Shown piece after piece: positions 1 through 8,800 of a stretch of 47,489 nt of DNA (positions are counted from its first letter, which is position 1; the number at the start of each line of letters is the position of its first letter). Position numbers and translations under genes: made by a program. The notes beneath the pieces are model-generated. The model saw nothing but the letters and a program-made list of their open reading frames with translations. It was not told the origin of the DNA and ran no database searches. The stretch is from Tychonema litorale BBK16 (GTDB lineage Bacteria; Cyanobacteriota; Cyanobacteriia; Cyanobacteriales; Microcoleaceae). The stretch spans positions 8,855 to 56,343 of the forward strand of contig NZ_JAKJHX010000023.1 of assembly GCF_021648855.1 (NCBI RefSeq). Reading direction: 5' to 3'.

Positions 1-102
1 TTTTTCGGTTGTTGTGGAAACCGCAGATGTTGTGGAAGTTGTTGCTTCTGGTTTTTCGGTTGTTGTGGAAACCGCAGATGTTGTGGAAGTTGTTGCTTCT
101 GG
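1..102. repeat. 51-bp tandem repeat, two copies, in the Thr-rich tail
   Basis: The 51 bases beginning at position 1 recur almost unchanged from position 52. Looser versions of the same unit continue to about 500. The period is a multiple of three, so copy number changes keep the reading frame of the leftward gene. Confidence 0.8.
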
Positions 103-987
103 TTTTACGGTTGTAGATGTGGTTGTGGCTGGGAGAGTCGTTGCTGGCTTTTCAATGGTTGTGGAAGTGGTTGTAATTGGTTTTTCGGTTGTTGTAGATG
201 CAGTTGAAACCGCAGATGTTGTGGAAGTTATTGTTGCTGGCTTTTCAGTAGTTGTGGAAGTGGTTGTAACTGGTTTTTCGATTGTTGTCGATGCAGTTGA
301 AACCGCAGATATTGTGGAAGTAGTTGTTGCGGGTTTCTCAGTAGTTCTGGAAGTGGTTGTAACTGGTTTTTCGATTGTTGTCGATGCAGTTGTGGCTGGG
401 AGAGTTGTTGCAGGTTTGTCAGTTGTTGTAGAAGTAGTTGTAACAGGTTTGTCGGTGGTTGTGGCTGGGAGAGTTGTTGCAGGTTTGTCGGTAGCTGCTA
501 TTTTATCTGCTGTTATGACAGCATTTTCCTGAACCAAAGTTCCTGTGATTGCATCTCTGCTTACTGCTGGTTTTTCAGAAGTGCTGACAACTGGTAAAAT
601 TGCGGCAGTTGAAGTAGATGTTGTCTCTAATTTTGTACCTGTAAGGATATCGGCATCCGCTTTTTTGGGAGAGTTTACTTCTGTTAAATTCAGAGTGTAT
701 TTGATGTCGCCACTGATTTGCAAAACTCGAATGGTATATTCCCCTGCTGATAAGCCTTCTGCGCTAATTGTTTCGGCAGTTTTGTCGCCGTTGGAAGAAC
801 TCTTGATGATTGCGCCAGCTTGGTTTAGTAAGGATATATCGGCATTCCCACTCAAATCGTCGATCGCAAATTTGAAACTTCCCGGACTGTTGATGGTAAA
901 TTTGTACAGGTTGTCGATATTTGCAGTGCCAACACTACCGATGTAGCTTTTGCTGCCAGTCAATGCCCCGATGTTAACTTCAGTCAT
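1..987 (-). CDS. PPC-like domain protein with Thr-rich repeat tail (3' end outside window)
   Basis: The reading frame starts at ATG 987-985, with an AGGGG-type ribosome site just upstream, and stays open for 329 codons to the window edge, so the C-terminus is missing. Residues about 1-110 look like a bacterial pre-peptidase C-terminal (PPC) type beta-sandwich: GSVGTANIDNLYKFTI, then NADISLLNQAG and LSAGEYTIRVL. There is no obvious signal peptide. From about residue 140 the protein is a low-complexity array of Thr, Ser, Ala, Pro and Lys, with units such as TTTSTTTEKPATT. The last two units at the edge are 51-bp tandem copies (17 residues each). PPC domains usually occur on secreted proteases and surface proteins, so a surface or matrix protein is a reasonable inference, but no catalytic domain is visible. 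Open frames on the opposite strand here (VVVEV-rich) are antisense readings of the repeat. Confidence 0.72.
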   Translation of the reverse strand, partial: MTEVNIGALTGSKSYIGSVGTANIDNLYKFTINSPGSFKFAIDDLSGNADISLLNQAGAIIKSSSNGDKTAETISAEGLSAGEYTIRVLQISGDIKYTLNLTEVNSPKKADADILTGTKLETTSTSTAAILPVVSTSEKPAVSRDAITGTLVQENAVITADKIAATDKPATTLPATTTDKPVTTTSTTTDKPATTLPATTASTTIEKPVTTTSRTTEKPATTTSTISAVSTASTTIEKPVTTTSTTTEKPATITSTTSAVSTASTTTEKPITTTSTTIEKPATTLPATTTSTTVKPEATTSTTSAVSTTTEKPEATTSTTSAVSTTTEK

Positions 988-1330
988 TGGTACCCCTGAA
1001 AAATAGTTGCTTTAAATTGCTCTTACATAGCTATCTGGGGGAACTTGAGGTTTTTACGCAAAACCCGGAATATTGTTACATTTCGTTACATTAAGGTGAT
1101 TAGATCGCCCTTCCTCTACCACCCACCAGCATTTAAAATAGCTGGTTTAGTTGCTTCAAACTATTGTGGGGTGGGCTTCTAGCCCGCCCAAAGATGCTAT
1201 GTAAATACAGAAAATCTTAGTTGCGCTTCGGTGTTGAAGGGGCTGCAACCGCGATCGCCCCAATCGATCGCCCCAGACAATCCCTTATCCCTTACAATAA
1301 ACAAGCAATTATTATATTTTGAGTTATCCT
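988..1330. other. Divergent intergenic region with two small inverted repeats
   Basis: This 343-bp gap separates the leftward PPC-like gene from rightward chlI and should hold promoters for both; no convincing -35/-10 pair stands out. It contains a hairpin CCAGC/GCTGG at about 1127-1146. It also contains a GGTGGGC/GCCCGCC type palindrome at 1169-1189, of a kind common between cyanobacterial genes. Several GCGATCGC-like sites lie near 1250-1272. Confidence 0.5.
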
Positions 1331-2461
1331 GTGAGTCCTACTGCCGAAGTCAGCAATACCCTGAATGCTGGTACTATGCCAACTGTTACCGCCCCCCGCC
1401 GCCCTGTTTTCCCCTTCACTGCGATTGTCGGCCAAGAAGAGATGAAACTGGCGCTGCTATTGAATGTCATCGATCCGAAAATTGGTGGCGTGATGATTAT
1501 GGGCGATCGCGGTACTGGTAAATCTACCACAATCCGCGCCCTAGCCGACTTGCTGCCGGAAATTGAGGTGGTAGCAGACGATCCTTTTAATAGCCATCCC
1601 AGCGATCCAGATTTGATGAGTGATGAGGTGCGCGATTCCCTATGGGATAGCTCCGCTTCACGCACTTTAACTCACAATGACATCAAAATCGCCCGCAAAA
1701 AAGTCCAAATGGTAGATTTACCCTTGGGCGCGACCGAAGACCGAGTTTGCGGTACGATCGACATTGAGAAAGCTTTGTCGGAAGGAGTTAAAGCTTTTGA
1801 ACCGGGCCTTTTAGCTAAAGCCAACCGTGGCATTCTTTACGTCGATGAAGTCAATTTGCTCGACGATCATTTAGTCGATGTTTTGCTTGACTCCGCCGCC
1901 AGTGGTTGGAATACTGTTGAACGAGAAGGCATTTCGATCCGCCACCCAGCTAAGTTTATTCTAATCGGTTCCGGCAATCCAGAAGAAGGAGAATTGCGGC
2001 CGCAATTGCTCGATAGATTTGGGATGCACGCGGAAATTCGGACTGTAAAAGACCCGAATTTAAGAGTGGAAATTGTCGAACAGCGATCGAGTTTTGACCA
2101 AAATCCGGCTGAGTTTCTCTCGACATATCAACACCAACAAGATGATATGCAGGAGAAATTGGTGGAAGCCCAGGAACGGCTGAAATCGGTAAAGCTCGAT
2201 CGGGATTTGCGAGTCAAAATCTCCCAAGTCTGCGCGGAATTGGACGTAGACGGACTGCGGGGCGATTTGGTCACAAACCGGGCCGCGAAAGCTTTGACCG
2301 CCTTAGAATGTCGCACAGAGGTCACAGTGAACGATATTCGCCGGGTGATGACCCTGTGTTTGCGCCACCGATTGCGGAAAGATCCGCTAGAATCAATTGA
2401 TTCGGGTTCTAAAGTGACCAAAGTGTTCGATCGGGTATTCGGCATAGAAACCAGTTCGTAG
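1331..2461 (+). CDS. chlI: Magnesium chelatase ATPase subunit I
   Basis: ChlI is the AAA+ motor subunit of Mg-chelatase (ChlI-ChlD-ChlH). It inserts Mg2+ into protoporphyrin IX at the first committed step of chlorophyll synthesis. The Walker A motif GDRGTGKST lies at residues 58-66. Later come the family stretches [26 protein letters not shown] (Walker B) and [19 protein letters not shown]. The start is uncertain: GTG 1331 gives 376 residues, TTG 1319 is four codons upstream, and ATG 1376 lies further in. The conserved core begins only at about residue 23 (PRRPVFPF). Residues 101-111 ([11 protein letters not shown]) are not family-like and are encoded exactly by a 33-bp dispersed repeat that also sits in the Uma2 gene. 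The insertion falls between DLMSDEV and KKVQMVDLP. The other core motifs are intact, so the enzyme is probably functional. Confidence 0.95.
   Translation: MSPTAEVSNTLNAGTMPTVTAPRRPVFPFTAIVGQEEMKLALLLNVIDPKIGGVMIMGDRGTGKSTTIRALADLLPEIEVVADDPFNSHPSDPDLMSDEVRDSLWDSSASRTLTHNDIKIARKKVQMVDLPLGATEDRVCGTIDIEKALSEGVKAFEPGLLAKANRGILYVDEVNLLDDHLVDVLLDSAASGWNTVEREGISIRHPAKFILIGSGNPEEGELRPQLLDRFGMHAEIRTVKDPNLRVEIVEQRSSFDQNPAEFLSTYQHQQDDMQEKLVEAQERLKSVKLDRDLRVKISQVCAELDVDGLRGDLVTNRAAKALTALECRTEVTVNDIRRVMTLCLRHRLRKDPLESIDSGSKVTKVFDRVFGIETSS
1631..1663 (+). repeat. 33-bp dispersed element inserted in frame in chlI
   Basis: This segment matches 3425-3457 at 31 of 33 positions. It contains a TCCC-TAT-GGGA hairpin. 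It adds exactly 11 codons to chlI without a stop. The second copy lies in the Uma2-family gene, read on the opposite strand relative to coding. Confidence 0.85.
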
Positions 2462-2469
2462 TGAGGTTC

Positions 2470-2544
2470 ATCAAGGACTAAAGTCCTTACTACAAACCTA
2501 AACAAGATATCGGGTAGGGACACGGCACTGCCGTGTCCTCCCCT
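2470..2544. repeat. Intergenic palindromic repeats after chlI
   Basis: An AAGGACT/AGTCCTT inverted repeat at about 2474-2489 is followed by GGACACGGCA-C-TGCCGTGTCC at 2518-2538. The second belongs to the GTAGGGA(C/A)ACGGC palindrome family seen elsewhere in the window (12.1 kb, 33.8 kb, 46.0 kb). It may also act as a transcript-end hairpin, but there is no T-run. Confidence 0.7.
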
Positions 2545-2626
2545 CTATTTCAGCCGCTTAAAATTAGTCATCAGCGTGTAGAAATCAAACTAAAAATTAA
2601 TGACAGTAACTGATGACTAATCGCCC

Positions 2627-3157
2627 ATGAAAAAGATAATTCTAGGATTAGATCCCGGCTTAGCCAATCTGGGATACGGCGCAATTTCCTGTCACATTGT
2701 CGGAAAACTAGATCAAAACTCTGTTTCCATGATTGATTGCGGCGTAATTAAAACAACACCAAAACAGGAAATGGGACAGCGCCTCAAAACAATCTACGAA
2801 GATTTGCACGCCGTAATTGAACAAATAAAACCAGATTTGGCGATCGCCGAAAAACTGTTCTTTTACAAAATGGGAAATACGATACTTGTAGCCCAAGCGC
2901 GAGGAGTTTTGACGTTAGTATTAGCGCAGTGTGGAGTGCCACTGTTCGAGTTTACCCCAGCGCAAATTAAAAAAGCCTTAACTGGGCGCGGGAATGCTGA
3001 TAAATCGGAAGTGCAAGAAGCTGTGGCGCGGGAGTTGGAATTAGGTTATATTCCGAAACCAGATGATGCGGCGGATGCTTTAGCCGTGGCTTTGACTGGT
3101 TGGTATGATGATGATATTTGTCCTAAAACCATAGCATTGGAAACCGTACAAATTTAA
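2627..3157 (+). CDS. ruvC: Holliday junction resolvase RuvC
   Basis: RuvC is the endonuclease that resolves Holliday junctions with RuvAB in recombination and repair. The sequence shows the RNase H-like fold signature: the first catalytic Asp in [12 protein letters not shown] near residue 9, the Glu in [13 protein letters not shown] near residue 76, and the C-terminal acidic pair in [13 protein letters not shown]. The length of 176 residues is normal for the family. It starts at ATG 2627 with no strong Shine-Dalgarno sequence. It lies 165 bp after chlI on the same strand, with a palindromic repeat between them, so co-transcription is uncertain. The downstream gene is convergent. Confidence 0.93.
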   Translation: MKKIILGLDPGLANLGYGAISCHIVGKLDQNSVSMIDCGVIKTTPKQEMGQRLKTIYEDLHAVIEQIKPDLAIAEKLFFYKMGNTILVAQARGVLTLVLAQCGVPLFEFTPAQIKKALTGRGNADKSEVQEAVARELELGYIPKPDDAADALAVALTGWYDDDICPKTIALETVQI

Positions 3158-3164
3158 TCTTCCG

Positions 3165-3193
3165 TAGGGGCAATCCCCCCGTGGTTGCCCTGA
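3165..3193. repeat. GGGCAA/TTGCCC hairpin downstream of ruvC
   Basis: GGGGCAA and TTGCCC flank a C-rich loop between convergent ruvC and the Uma2 gene. It may serve as a bidirectional transcript end. The motif resembles common cyanobacterial intergenic repeats. Confidence 0.5.
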
Positions 3194-3222
3194 TTTCAAT
3201 CGCCGACTCCTCTAATTCCCAT

Positions 3223-3816
3223 TCAAATAATCGGCAAACTCAACACAAATCCCGGTAACACATCTTCACCAGACAAAGTAACTGGAAATTGTACAATCTC
3301 TACCTCACAATCAGCGCGATAAATCTCCACTTGTTGGTCTTGAGGATTAATCAGCCAACCCAAACGCAAGCCGCTGTTGAGATATTCCTGCATTTTCTCC
3401 TGAAGCGGCCGCAGCGGGTCTGTACGCGATTCCCTACGGGATAGCTTCGCTTCACGCAATTCTATGACAAAATCAGGACAAATCGGCGGAAACTTCTCCC
3501 TTTGTTCATCTGTTAAAGCAGACCATCTTTCCAGACTAACCCAAGCCGCATCAGGAGATCTATCTCCATTATTAGGTAGCCGAAAAATAGTTGAAGAACT
3601 AAACACTCTCCCTAGCTGCGTTCGTTGGTTCCACATCCAAACTAAGCCAATTAAATCGGCTTCTCGATTGCCACTGACTCCGCCTACTGGTGACATAATA
3701 ATGATTTCCCCTTTCGTTGTCCGTTCAAATTGCCAATCTCGATTCATCTGGCATAAACGGTAAAATTGTTCGTCTGTTAGTTCGACAGTATCTAAGTTTA
3801 AAGTAACGGTTGTCAT
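3223..3816 (-). CDS. Uma2-family (DUF820) restriction endonuclease-like protein
   Basis: This 197-residue protein belongs to the Uma2/DUF820 family, which is greatly expanded in cyanobacteria, has a PD-(D/E)XK nuclease-like fold and has no settled function. Visible marks are the N-terminal SPVGGVSGNREADLIGLVW, then RSPDAAWVSLERW, CPDFVIEL and the C-terminal LQEKMQEYLNSGLRLGWLI. The start is set at ATG 3816, with an AGGAGAGG ribosome site about 5 bp upstream; a longer frame reaches 3909 but runs into a TCTTC microsatellite and a dispersed repeat. Residues 121-131 (REAKLSRRESR), directly after the likely active-site strand FVIEL, are encoded by the same 33-bp element found in chlI. The family normally has only a few residues here before the LRPLQEKM helix, so the insertion could impair nuclease activity. 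Confidence 0.8.
   Translation of the reverse strand: MTTVTLNLDTVELTDEQFYRLCQMNRDWQFERTTKGEIIIMSPVGGVSGNREADLIGLVWMWNQRTQLGRVFSSSTIFRLPNNGDRSPDAAWVSLERWSALTDEQREKFPPICPDFVIELREAKLSRRESRTDPLRPLQEKMQEYLNSGLRLGWLINPQDQQVEIYRADCEVEIVQFPVTLSGEDVLPGFVLSLPII
3425..3457 (-). repeat. 33-bp dispersed element inserted in frame in the Uma2 gene
   Basis: This is the second copy of the chlI element, 31 of 33 bases identical, with the hairpin TCCC-TAC-GGGA. It is read in the opposite orientation relative to coding, so it yields a different peptide (REAKLSRRESR). Confidence 0.85.
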
Positions 3817-3825
3817 TTTATTACC

Positions 3826-3866
3826 TCTCCTCTCTTTTCCTCTCTTCTCTTCTCTTCTCTTCTCTT
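3826..3866. repeat. Pyrimidine-rich TCTTC microsatellite
   Basis: This is a run of CTCTC and TCTTC units immediately upstream of the Uma2 start. It supplies the purine-rich AGGAGAGG ribosome site on the minus strand, so repeat length could affect translation spacing. Confidence 0.75.
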
Positions 3867-3867
3867 C

Positions 3868-3914
3868 AGTCCGCGCAGGCGGACTTTGTTTCTGTAGACG
3901 CGATTTCAATCGCC
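3868..3914. repeat. Dispersed repeat (AGTCCGCGnAGGCGGACT family), copy 1
   Basis: An AGTCCGC/GCGGACT hairpin is followed by TGTAGA-GCG-TTTC-AA-CGCC. A close second copy lies at 18578-18624. Both are intergenic. Confidence 0.8.
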
Positions 3915-3956
3915 GTTTCCAATCGCCGATTTATCTAAAATCGCCACTAACCTATT

Positions 3957-5312
3957 TTAGCGCCGTCTGTTCGCGATTAGGGCGATCGCGCCTGCTACCA
4001 CAAATCCCAAAACAAGACTAGACCAAAAGACTGTATCCGCAGGGATTGGATTTTGCTTACTATCGATTTTGCTAGCATAAGTGCTGGCATAAACTCCGCT
4101 AGTGGCAATTCCCACACCAGCCGCTGCAATTGTAACATTTAAAGTGCGATCGCTCTTAGCCCTCTCAATCTCAATAATCCCCTCAATCGTCTGAATCGCA
4201 TTTTCCAACAATCTCAAACCCGGACTCAAACTCTTGTTATCTGCTTCCACTTGCGATAGATACTTTTCTTTAGCAAAATCGCTGAAGTGTGTCATGAATT
4301 TGAAATCATTTTGGTTATTTCCCATCCTATCGCCTATTGTTTTCAGACGCTTAGTATAATTTTCAAGGTTAGTTGATATCGTACTTTCTTGTTCTTCTAA
4401 TTCACTAATATAGTTGGCATAAACCAATAAAATCTTCAAAGAATCAACTAAATTGTATTGCAATTTTTTGAGGTCAATTTTAGAGGCATTCACCTGTTCA
4501 GGGAGTTGCTGAAAAATTTGTTGAATCCTCCGCGAAGCATCTTTGAGGTCAGCTTTAAGTTGGCGGCTTTGAGTGTAAGCGCAAATCACCTTATTGCGGT
4601 AGGCAAATAATCGCATCAAATGCGTATAAAGTTTACCGACAATCTTGCTAATATCACGAATTGATTGACCACTATTGTAAGGAAACAAGCAAATTAAGAC
4701 ATGATAATTTTCGCTGATATTGCCGCTATCCCCTGGCGGCAGCCACAACTCATAAAAATTTGCTCCTAAAAATTGCCCTTCGGCTTTTAAGTCTCTTCGC
4801 CATTTAGCATTCGGAAATAAATTCAATTTGGCATAGCAATTTTTAGCAGTTACTAAAGCGTCTTGATCGTCAGTCGTCAATTGTCCCCAAACCAGCCAAC
4901 TTTGACCAATTGTAGCTGGTGGATTGATGCGGGAGGTAATTTTTTCTTTCTGCCATCCTAAACGGTCGATTTCTTCGGGTGCGAATTTCTTGTCGTCTGG
5001 TTCTTTTTTGCCAGCCAAGTCAAATAGTGCGGCATAAGTATCGCTGATTTTGACAGGATAGCAGTAACCGTCAAGGGTAGACTCAAATGCTACTGTTTTT
5101 TCATTACCGAGTAACTTGATATAATCACCGGTTTCAGTTTCAGCTTGTTTGAGTTGTTCTAGCTGTGAATGCGAGATTTTGTCGCCATAAATTTTTTTTC
5201 CAAACTGTTGGCGGTTTTTGCTAATCTTCTCCTCAGTTTGCCCGATCCCTTCAGCTAAATCGTAGACAAATAAACCGACTGTCGGGTAGATTAGCCAATT
5301 CTCGTTACTCAT
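3957..5312 (-). CDS. Unrecognised protein with central coiled coil and C-terminal membrane hairpin
   Basis: I do not recognise this 451-residue protein. The N-terminal half (about 1-220) looks globular and mixed alpha/beta, beginning NWLIYPTVGLFVYDL. Residues about 245-345 are Gln-, Lys- and Glu-rich and probably helical or coiled coil. Two membrane segments close the protein, at about 391-409 (TIAAAGVGIATSGVY) and about 427-447 (VFWSSLVLGFVVAGAIALIA), ending in NRRR. The basic end favours a short cytoplasmic tail with most of the protein in the cytoplasm. The start overlaps the end of the next upstream gene by 8 bp, so the two are almost certainly translationally coupled, downstream of the CHAT protease gene. 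A membrane-targeting effector or partner of that protease is an inference from position only. Confidence 0.75.
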   Translation of the reverse strand: MSNENWLIYPTVGLFVYDLAEGIGQTEEKISKNRQQFGKKIYGDKISHSQLEQLKQAETETGDYIKLLGNEKTVAFESTLDGYCYPVKISDTYAALFDLAGKKEPDDKKFAPEEIDRLGWQKEKITSRINPPATIGQSWLVWGQLTTDDQDALVTAKNCYAKLNLFPNAKWRRDLKAEGQFLGANFYELWLPPGDSGNISENYHVLICLFPYNSGQSIRDISKIVGKLYTHLMRLFAYRNKVICAYTQSRQLKADLKDASRRIQQIFQQLPEQVNASKIDLKKLQYNLVDSLKILLVYANYISELEEQESTISTNLENYTKRLKTIGDRMGNNQNDFKFMTHFSDFAKEKYLSQVEADNKSLSPGLRLLENAIQTIEGIIEIERAKSDRTLNVTIAAAGVGIATSGVYASTYASKIDSKQNPIPADTVFWSSLVLGFVVAGAIALIANRRR

Positions 5313-5757
5313 GATGTAAACGGTCTGCCATTAACGATAATATCTTTTTAGTTGTTTGCACTGGGTCGCCAGCTTTCAAGATTTCTTTGAGGAGTTCTTT
5401 CAACTCACCTGGCTTGACTTGTGCCTCCACTGTATTGATAATTTGGTTTAAGTTTTTTCGATCACTTATGTCGCCACTCCTGATGATGTTACCAAGCTCG
5501 GTATTACTAGAGTTGTCCTCCTCAGATTCATCCGGCTTGGCATCTGATCTTTTGCTGCGGTTGTCGCCATTCATCAAGCAATCATCGGCATATTCATAGG
5601 CTGCTAGTAGAGAGGGATGTAATTCGGCAAGTCTTTCAATATCCGCAATTGTGAAATTTTCACTGATTTTATTGAACTCTGATTGGACTGGTGCGGGTAG
5701 CTGTTCTGTTTGTTGGAGTACGGCAAGAATAAAAGCTATGATATCGTGGTCTTCCAT
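5305..5757 (-). CDS. Small acidic helical protein between CHAT protease and membrane-hairpin protein
   Basis: This 150-residue protein of unknown function has an N-terminal helical part (1-60, DHDIIAFILAVLQQTEQL and IADIERLAELHPSLLAAY). A polar Ser/Asp/Glu-rich linker follows (about 62-92). A second helical part covers about 96-148 (NLNQIINTVEAQ, LKELLKEILKAGDP). It has no signal peptide or membrane segment. Two helical modules joined by a flexible linker suit an adaptor or death-fold-like effector-associated domain, but no motif proves this. It starts 112 bp after the CHAT gene ends and overlaps the following gene by 8 bp, so all three genes probably form one leftward operon. Confidence 0.72.
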   Translation of the reverse strand: MEDHDIIAFILAVLQQTEQLPAPVQSEFNKISENFTIADIERLAELHPSLLAAYEYADDCLMNGDNRSKRSDAKPDESEEDNSSNTELGNIIRSGDISDRKNLNQIINTVEAQVKPGELKELLKEILKAGDPVQTTKKILSLMADRLHHE

Positions 5758-5869
5758 GTCTTTTATAATTTAGTTATGGTGAAAGGAAGTCAGTAGTATG
5801 GCTGCTGATACAGTTGATCTAATTTCATTGTAGCAAACGGTGCAATAAATCGGTTGCATCTTGCATGGC

Positions 5870-8800
5870 TTATCCTAATCCTTTGACCTGAAATGCGGCC
5901 CAGAAGTAATCATAGATAAAGATTCTTCGGCTGCTTTCTGATTGAAGCCGTTTGAGAGCATTTTGATAATATTCGAGGTCATTTTCAAACTTTCTTGCTA
6001 AGTCCTCATCTTCATTTGCCCTAGCACAAGTAATCCGGGTTTGATAGGTAGCAAGACAATTATAAACATCTCGCTCAATTTCTGGACACTCTTGTTTAAG
6101 TTTTTGCCAGCTCAAGTTTTTCAGCCAAAGTTGTGCCTCTCTGAGAGATTCGGCTAAAGTTTCCAAGCTGTTATTCTGTTGACGCCACACTAAATGCAGC
6201 TTGAACATTAGCAAAGCAGTTGCAAAATCATCAACACTCCAAAGGGTAGTGACGAGGGATGACAAACCAGCGTGAAATAATGCTCTTTCTAATCCTAATA
6301 TTTCGCTGCCTGATCTTGTTAAATCTCCCTGACCAGTTAGACAGGCAGATAGGATCATTACCTTAGCGGCTGGATTTTCCAAAGCACCATCAAGGATTTG
6401 AGTGGCAGAGATTTCTTTATTATAAAGGCAGAGATAGGTTTTATCTAAAGCGTCTCGCCCTGAATCAGACTTCCGATAGTTGCCGTGTCCGCTGTAGTGG
6501 ATAACTTCAGCTTGTTTAAACTGGTTAGCAAAATGCTCGTCAACATCCGCATCTTTGAGAACTGAGGCTGAGTCGTACAGTTGGGAAATCCGGTTGATTT
6601 CCACGCCACACCAGAAAAGGTATTCTCGCGGGTTGGGATATTGCTCGACTCCAGCTACTAAAAACTTAGTCGGACTATCCGTATGTCGGAAGTCTTCTCG
6701 CTGTTTTAGTAAATACATGAGACTAAGACTAGGAGTAGTCCTGATGCGGAATCTCTCTATTAGCTGCTTGTCGTCTCTATCGTACAAAATAGACCAGGGG
6801 AAAAATTGCAAATCGCTGTTGGCAACAATTGTGAGGGAGTTACAGCAAATAGGAAGATGTTGTAGTAGAGGAATGATTAGGTTATTACTTAGTGGATCAA
6901 GGCTATTTGTCTTCAAGTTCAAATTTCTTTTCTCCACCTCACTAGCTATTCCTTGACATAGTGGTTGTAGTTTTGCAACAGTTTCAGGGTCGTCTACAAC
7001 ATGATGATGCAATTGCAAAGAGCCGTTTTCGTTGTACATGGCAAAGCAGACAATCTTATCCCAAGGCTTATTTTTGGCAAAGCTGAGTTTATGGATAACG
7101 TGGAAGCAGAGAATCGTTTCTGTTTCAGCGATTGTCTGACTGTTCCATAAGGCATCAAAGGGAATAGAGTTTTCTTCTGATTCGCTGGAAGTTTTCCAGG
7201 TAAGCGGTTTTACTTCGACTAGGGTAGCGGATACTGAATCCTTACCTTTTAGTTTAGCAACCAGAGAATCCCGATTCTTAAGGAGATGCTTTAACCTTTG
7301 CTTCTTGTCTGTGTAGAATTTTTTTTCTAGCCGAGGTTTGAGTGGAGGAAACTTGGCGATGAAAGGGGGTTCGTAGATACTGGATTGAGAAAAATAAATA
7401 GTGAAATCGAGGTTTTGGATTTCACCAATTAATTGTGCAACTTGGTTAGACTCATTTATTGAACCTAAGCGAGACGTTTTTCTGGATACCAAATCTAGGA
7501 TAGCCCGTGCTGTGGCTCGTTCAGTATACTCAAAGGCAAGTGATAAATTTTCTAATTGAATTAGGGCATCAATAGCCCAGTCATAGTATTCTAAATAACT
7601 ACTGCCAAAGCCTAATCCTAGCTGATCGGTGCTGACGCTGTGACGAATACCTTCATAAGTTTCGATACCTCTAAGAAGTGTATGAAAGCCGTCTTCTGCA
7701 CAACCTGTATTTATCAATATTTTACCCTGACAGCATTGGAGAAAAGCTAATTCCATTTCTCGTCCATTTTTTTTAGCTGACTCAATGCTCTCTTTCAATA
7801 TCTTTTTCAATAGCTCTTCCGATCCCACTTCCAATCTCTGATTGCCGAGCAAGTTGACAGATTTATAGTCACTAGCCAATAGATAAACTACCGTAATTAG
7901 CTTGACGTTATCTTTGGCAAATGAGTTGTCCACTGAAATTTTCATACTTGATATATTCAATGACTGTTGTTTAATTAAAGTTGCGGCAATTTCTGTTTGT
8001 GTAGGAATTGATTCAAAATCTTGAGTAGAAATAAACCTGTAAATTTTACTTTGTGTCACAAAAATCAAGCGCAAGGTTTCTAATAAACAAATTAAATCTT
8101 TCTGATTATCCTCGATGAAGATAAGCTCAAAATCTTTAAAATCTTTTATCCACCCAAGAACAAGCTTAAAAAAATCTTCTGGTGCTTCAGCCATCCAAAA
8201 CGCTTTAGCCGTCCACAATATATTTGCATTATGAGAATAATTCAAGATATCTGGCAAACCAACTAATATCGTAAATATTTTTTCCCAGCTTAAACATTTA
8301 TCTACATCTTTGTCTGCCTGTTCAGAATAAACATTTTTAGCGAAATCTGCTCTCATTTTATTAGTAATATAAGTGAGTTCTGACAGTTGATTTTTTTTGA
8401 CAAGGGTAGCTGAATCATTAATAACCAAATTCAAAAGTTCATACTGAGATGTTTCAATATAGTAATAGCAGACTTCACTGAATACATTATCTATAAAATT
8501 AGGTACTGCGAATATATTGAATATATTATGTATAAAATTACGTATTACTAATCTATTTTTAATAAAATTAGGTAATACTTTGCCAGATTCAGTTTGATTT
8601 CTTGCCGATTCCCACAGAACACTGTAAATTATATCCGCTTTTTTTAAATCCCCTAAAAAAAGAAGTTTAGCAGCTATATTACTAATAAGCTTAAATTTGC
8701 GATGATCTAGACCAAAGAGACTAATTTTCGTACCAAGACATTTTTGAGCGAATTTAGCTGCCAATTTTCTGAGATTTTCTGACTGAGATTTGGGTGTAAA

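Noticed and set aside
14..946. Two rightward open frames (14-532 VVEVV-rich and 545-946)
   Set aside because: They are antisense to a continuous leftward frame with a proper start and PPC-like domain. Their valine-rich composition is the reverse of Thr-rich repeats.
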